DNA of 32,320 nt. Origin: Candidatus Saccharibacteria bacterium UBA3829. Lineage in GTDB: Bacteria; Patescibacteriota; Saccharimonadia; Saccharimonadales; Saccharimonadaceae. Both the position numbers and the translations under genes were made by a program. The notes below the pieces were generated by a model. That model had not been told where the DNA came from, ran no database searches, and saw only the letters and a program-made list of their open reading frames with translations. This document shows, one piece after another, positions 31,401-32,320 of the stretch (the stretch's first letter is position 1; each line of letters starts with the position of its first letter). The stretch lies in the NCBI GenBank assembly GCA_002393165.1, contig DGIF01000023.1, positions 3,114-35,433 on the forward strand, in the 5' to 3' direction.

Positions 31401-32228
31401 GAAGACGGGAATCGCTACATGGTACAAATTACGCCGCAGTCTGGCGAAATCGCACGAATTGCGCTCGATGGGCGTGAGCCAGCCGTGAAGGATGGTGAGA
31501 GCGTCAAGACTGGCACTACCCTGATCAAGAAGTCTGAGGGTAAGGCTGCAGTTAAAGCTAAGCATGACGGCATCGTTGAGCTAGTGAAGGATGCAATTAT
31601 CCTGGTTGGCTCAAGCGTTTCTCCGGTAAAGATGGAAATCCCGGGTGATGCAGAATTAGTCGTGAAGTCAAACGATTCGGTGACGGCTGGTGATAGATTG
31701 ACGACGGGTTCGCTCAATTTGCAAGACTTGCTCAAGTATAAGGGTATTGAGGAAACTGAGCGCTACATCATGAATGAAGTGCTCTCCGTGTACTCGGCGC
31801 AAGGCCATGAGATTTCGCCGAAGCATCTAGAGATTCTGGTTCGACAGATGTTCTCTCGCGTGCAGATCAACGATCCGGGTGATTCGGAGTTTGTGTCTGG
31901 TGACATCACTTCGAAGGCTTCGGTCGTAGCGGCTAATCGAGAACTTGAAGCGGCGGGGAAGGCTCCGGCCACTTACACCAACTTGCTACTTGGTATTACG
32001 AAGGTGTCGATCTTCTCGGATTCGTTCCTGTCGGCGGCGTCTTTCCAGGACACGACGCGGGTACTGATCAATGCGGCAATTAATGGTCGCGTGGATCGCT
32101 TGAAGGGTCTGAAAGAGAACGTCATCATTGGTCGCAAGATTCCGGTAGGAACCGGGGTTGCACCGCTGATCGATTTCGAAACGCCGGATACGAAAGTTCC
32201 GACCGAAGAGGATCTGGAAAATCTATAA
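28404..32228 (+). CDS. rpoC: RNA polymerase beta' subunit lacking both zinc sites
   Basis: 1274 residues from ATG 28404 (GGAGAGGAG 8 nt upstream; an in-frame TTG at 28380 inside rpoB is unlikely). The N-terminus is typical (DFDSIRLSVAS, YGEVTKPETINYRTQKPERD). The catalytic NADYDGDQM is at 514-522, with Mg-binding Asp516, Asp518 and Asp520. GVIAAQSLGEPGTQLTLDT and the C-terminal clamp follow. The N-terminal zinc ribbon (CxC...CxxC after IFGPTKD) is replaced by a cysteine-free stretch at about 61-92. The second zinc site is gone as well: about 838-848 reads EEAEDPGF and about 905-925 reads TTAVEGVPRKAYG where Cys residues are expected. Only three Cys remain in the whole protein, all outside these sites. 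The frame is intact, so the protein should be functional. Confidence 0.98.
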   Translation: MAWMDNFISASDFDSIRLSVASRDDILNWSYGEVTKPETINYRTQKPERDGLFCERIFGPTKDINPHDSKLKGVRTREAAVDKEGNLVTKSITRRERMGHIALAAPVAHIWFMRGVPSALSLLLDITVKNIEKVVYFATYLMTDVKSDEIKKTLETLESQTAAAREAIEIRYKNAAEAENADVKSLAEERNRELGELESDFQMRKNLLESFKKGGVITEVEYRNLPEEYEDLITVEMGATAIKKMLDEIDLDKLIETLHAEEAEAKGQKEKKIQKRLKTLEGMQAAGIRPEDLILTVVPVIPPDLRPMIALPGGRFATSDLNDLYRRVINRNNRLKKLLDLNAPAVICRNEMRMLQEAVDALIDNSAAHGAGTTNGRRKLKSLSDLLKGKQGRFRQNLLGKRVDYSGRSVIVVGPELQLHECGLPKQMALELFKPFVISWLISNEHANNIRSASRLIETKETVVWDALDEVIKGKYVLLNRAPSLHRLSVQAFQPRLIDGKAIKLHPLVASGFNADYDGDQMAVHLPLSDAAQLEAKELMSASKNLLKPADGAPVLAIYQDVVLGAYYLTYDKPGTDTDEPKAFSSVYEAEMAYDQGIIRLQTPIRVFAKREIRDTTLGRVIFNEILPKDYPYDNSVQTKKHLSKVMADIFDLYGSEVMVRTADALKDLAFEYETIASISTAKDDYPTYDEIDDFIAEGDAKTALIQQQFNDGLVTEDERHKLTIANWRDIDKRISEFLQGKLAEMDTDIAVMVNSGARGNISNIKLASAEIGIMVDINNNEIELPVKSSYKKGLNTLESFIATRGARQGQVSTALRTADSGYLTRRLVDVSQDVFTTDEEAEDPGFTVYKSETELSGISFVARISGRYTAEVVPGYLEADQLITKEVAEQIDADPAIESVKIQSVLSTTAVEGVPRKAYGVDMSTRSLVAAHEPVGVIAAQSLGEPGTQLTLDTKHGSGVAGSGAIARGLPRVEELLEARTPKGQAYVSPIDGVVEVWEDGNRYMVQITPQSGEIARIALDGREPAVKDGESVKTGTTLIKKSEGKAAVKAKHDGIVELVKDAIILVGSSVSPVKMEIPGDAELVVKSNDSVTAGDRLTTGSLNLQDLLKYKGIEETERYIMNEVLSVYSAQGHEISPKHLEILVRQMFSRVQINDPGDSEFVSGDITSKASVVAANRELEAAGKAPATYTNLLLGITKVSIFSDSFLSAASFQDTTRVLINAAINGRVDRLKGLKENVIIGRKIPVGTGVAPLIDFETPDTKVPTEEDLENL

Positions 32229-32264
32229 AAAATAACAACTGGAAAATATCATTCGGGGTCGCGT

Positions 32265-32293
32265 CCGGCCGACCCATCGCCATGGGCGGCCGG
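32265..32293. other. GC-rich hairpin after rpoC
   Basis: CCGGCCG-a-CCCAT (32265-32277) pairs with ATGGGCGGCCGG (32282-32293): 12 bp, one bulge, 4-nt loop CGCC. No T run follows. The last ~65 bases of the window are much more GC-rich than the rest. Terminator, repeat or start of another feature: undetermined. Confidence 0.4.
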
Positions 32294-32320
32294 CGCTAAT
32301 TCTCGCGCTGCCGCGCTCCG

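Noticed and set aside
1..32320. Alternative genetic code (TGA recoded)
   Set aside because: Several genes end at TGA exactly where their families or overlaps predict, and no in-frame TGA occurs in conserved domains.

Overview
The window looks like chromosomal DNA from a streamlined bacterium of the Patescibacteria/CPR type, most probably a Saccharibacteria (TM7)-like organism. Support is indirect. Genes are tightly packed. Ribosomal and tRNA-synthetase proteins are short or carry extra tails. TGA is used as an ordinary stop codon (ftsE, ftsX, the GT4 gene, the SPOUT methylase), which argues against the TGA-recoding SR1/Gracilibacteria. The lineage call rests on recognition of gene order and protein style; no search was run. 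No phage, IS, CRISPR, rRNA or tRNA gene was seen.

Layout. 1-6316: the end of an Ala/Pro-rich tail-anchored protein, metG, a convergent aquaporin-like gene, a small one-TM protein and a 1019-residue membrane protein of unknown role. 6406-9819: pheST, then five 21-22 bp tandem repeats. 9879-15319: a cell-envelope block of ftsE, ftsX, a secreted coiled-coil/CHAP hydrolase (PcsB type), an S41 C-terminal processing protease and a GT4 glycosyltransferase. 15362-16803: two reverse-strand unknown genes, each with its own consensus promoter and terminator and with codon use unlike their neighbours. 16968-19421: leuS, carrying two in-frame copies of a palindromic repeat. 19462-24537: small RNA/ribosome-related genes (KsgA/Erm-like methylase, TsaC/Sua5-like, SPOUT methylase, glutaredoxin, bL32-like, nusB, Nudix, rnc, rpsP, khpA). 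24538-32228: a long structured leader followed by rpoB-rpoC. The last 92 bases are GC-rich with a strong hairpin.

Regulatory style. Twelve genes have a -10 hexamer (usually TGN-TATAAT) ending only 6-11 nt before the start codon, so their mRNAs should be leaderless or nearly so. Genes inside operons, and a few with real leaders (aquaporin, bL32, rpsP, khpA, rpoB, the two unknown reverse genes), have Shine-Dalgarno-like sequences. Three promoters (before the bL32 gene, before rnc and before the 262-aa gene) share most of their spacer as well as both hexamers.

Most unusual observations: (1) a palindromic element inserted twice, in the same reading frame, in surface-loop positions of LeuRS, in the manner of Rickettsia palindromic elements; (2) RpoC lacking all cysteines of both classical zinc sites; (3) widespread predicted leaderless transcription; (4) a two-promoter rpoBC leader with a terminator-like hairpin and a potential pseudoknot; (5) a CxC-x5-CxC insertion and a truncated C-terminal domain in PheT.
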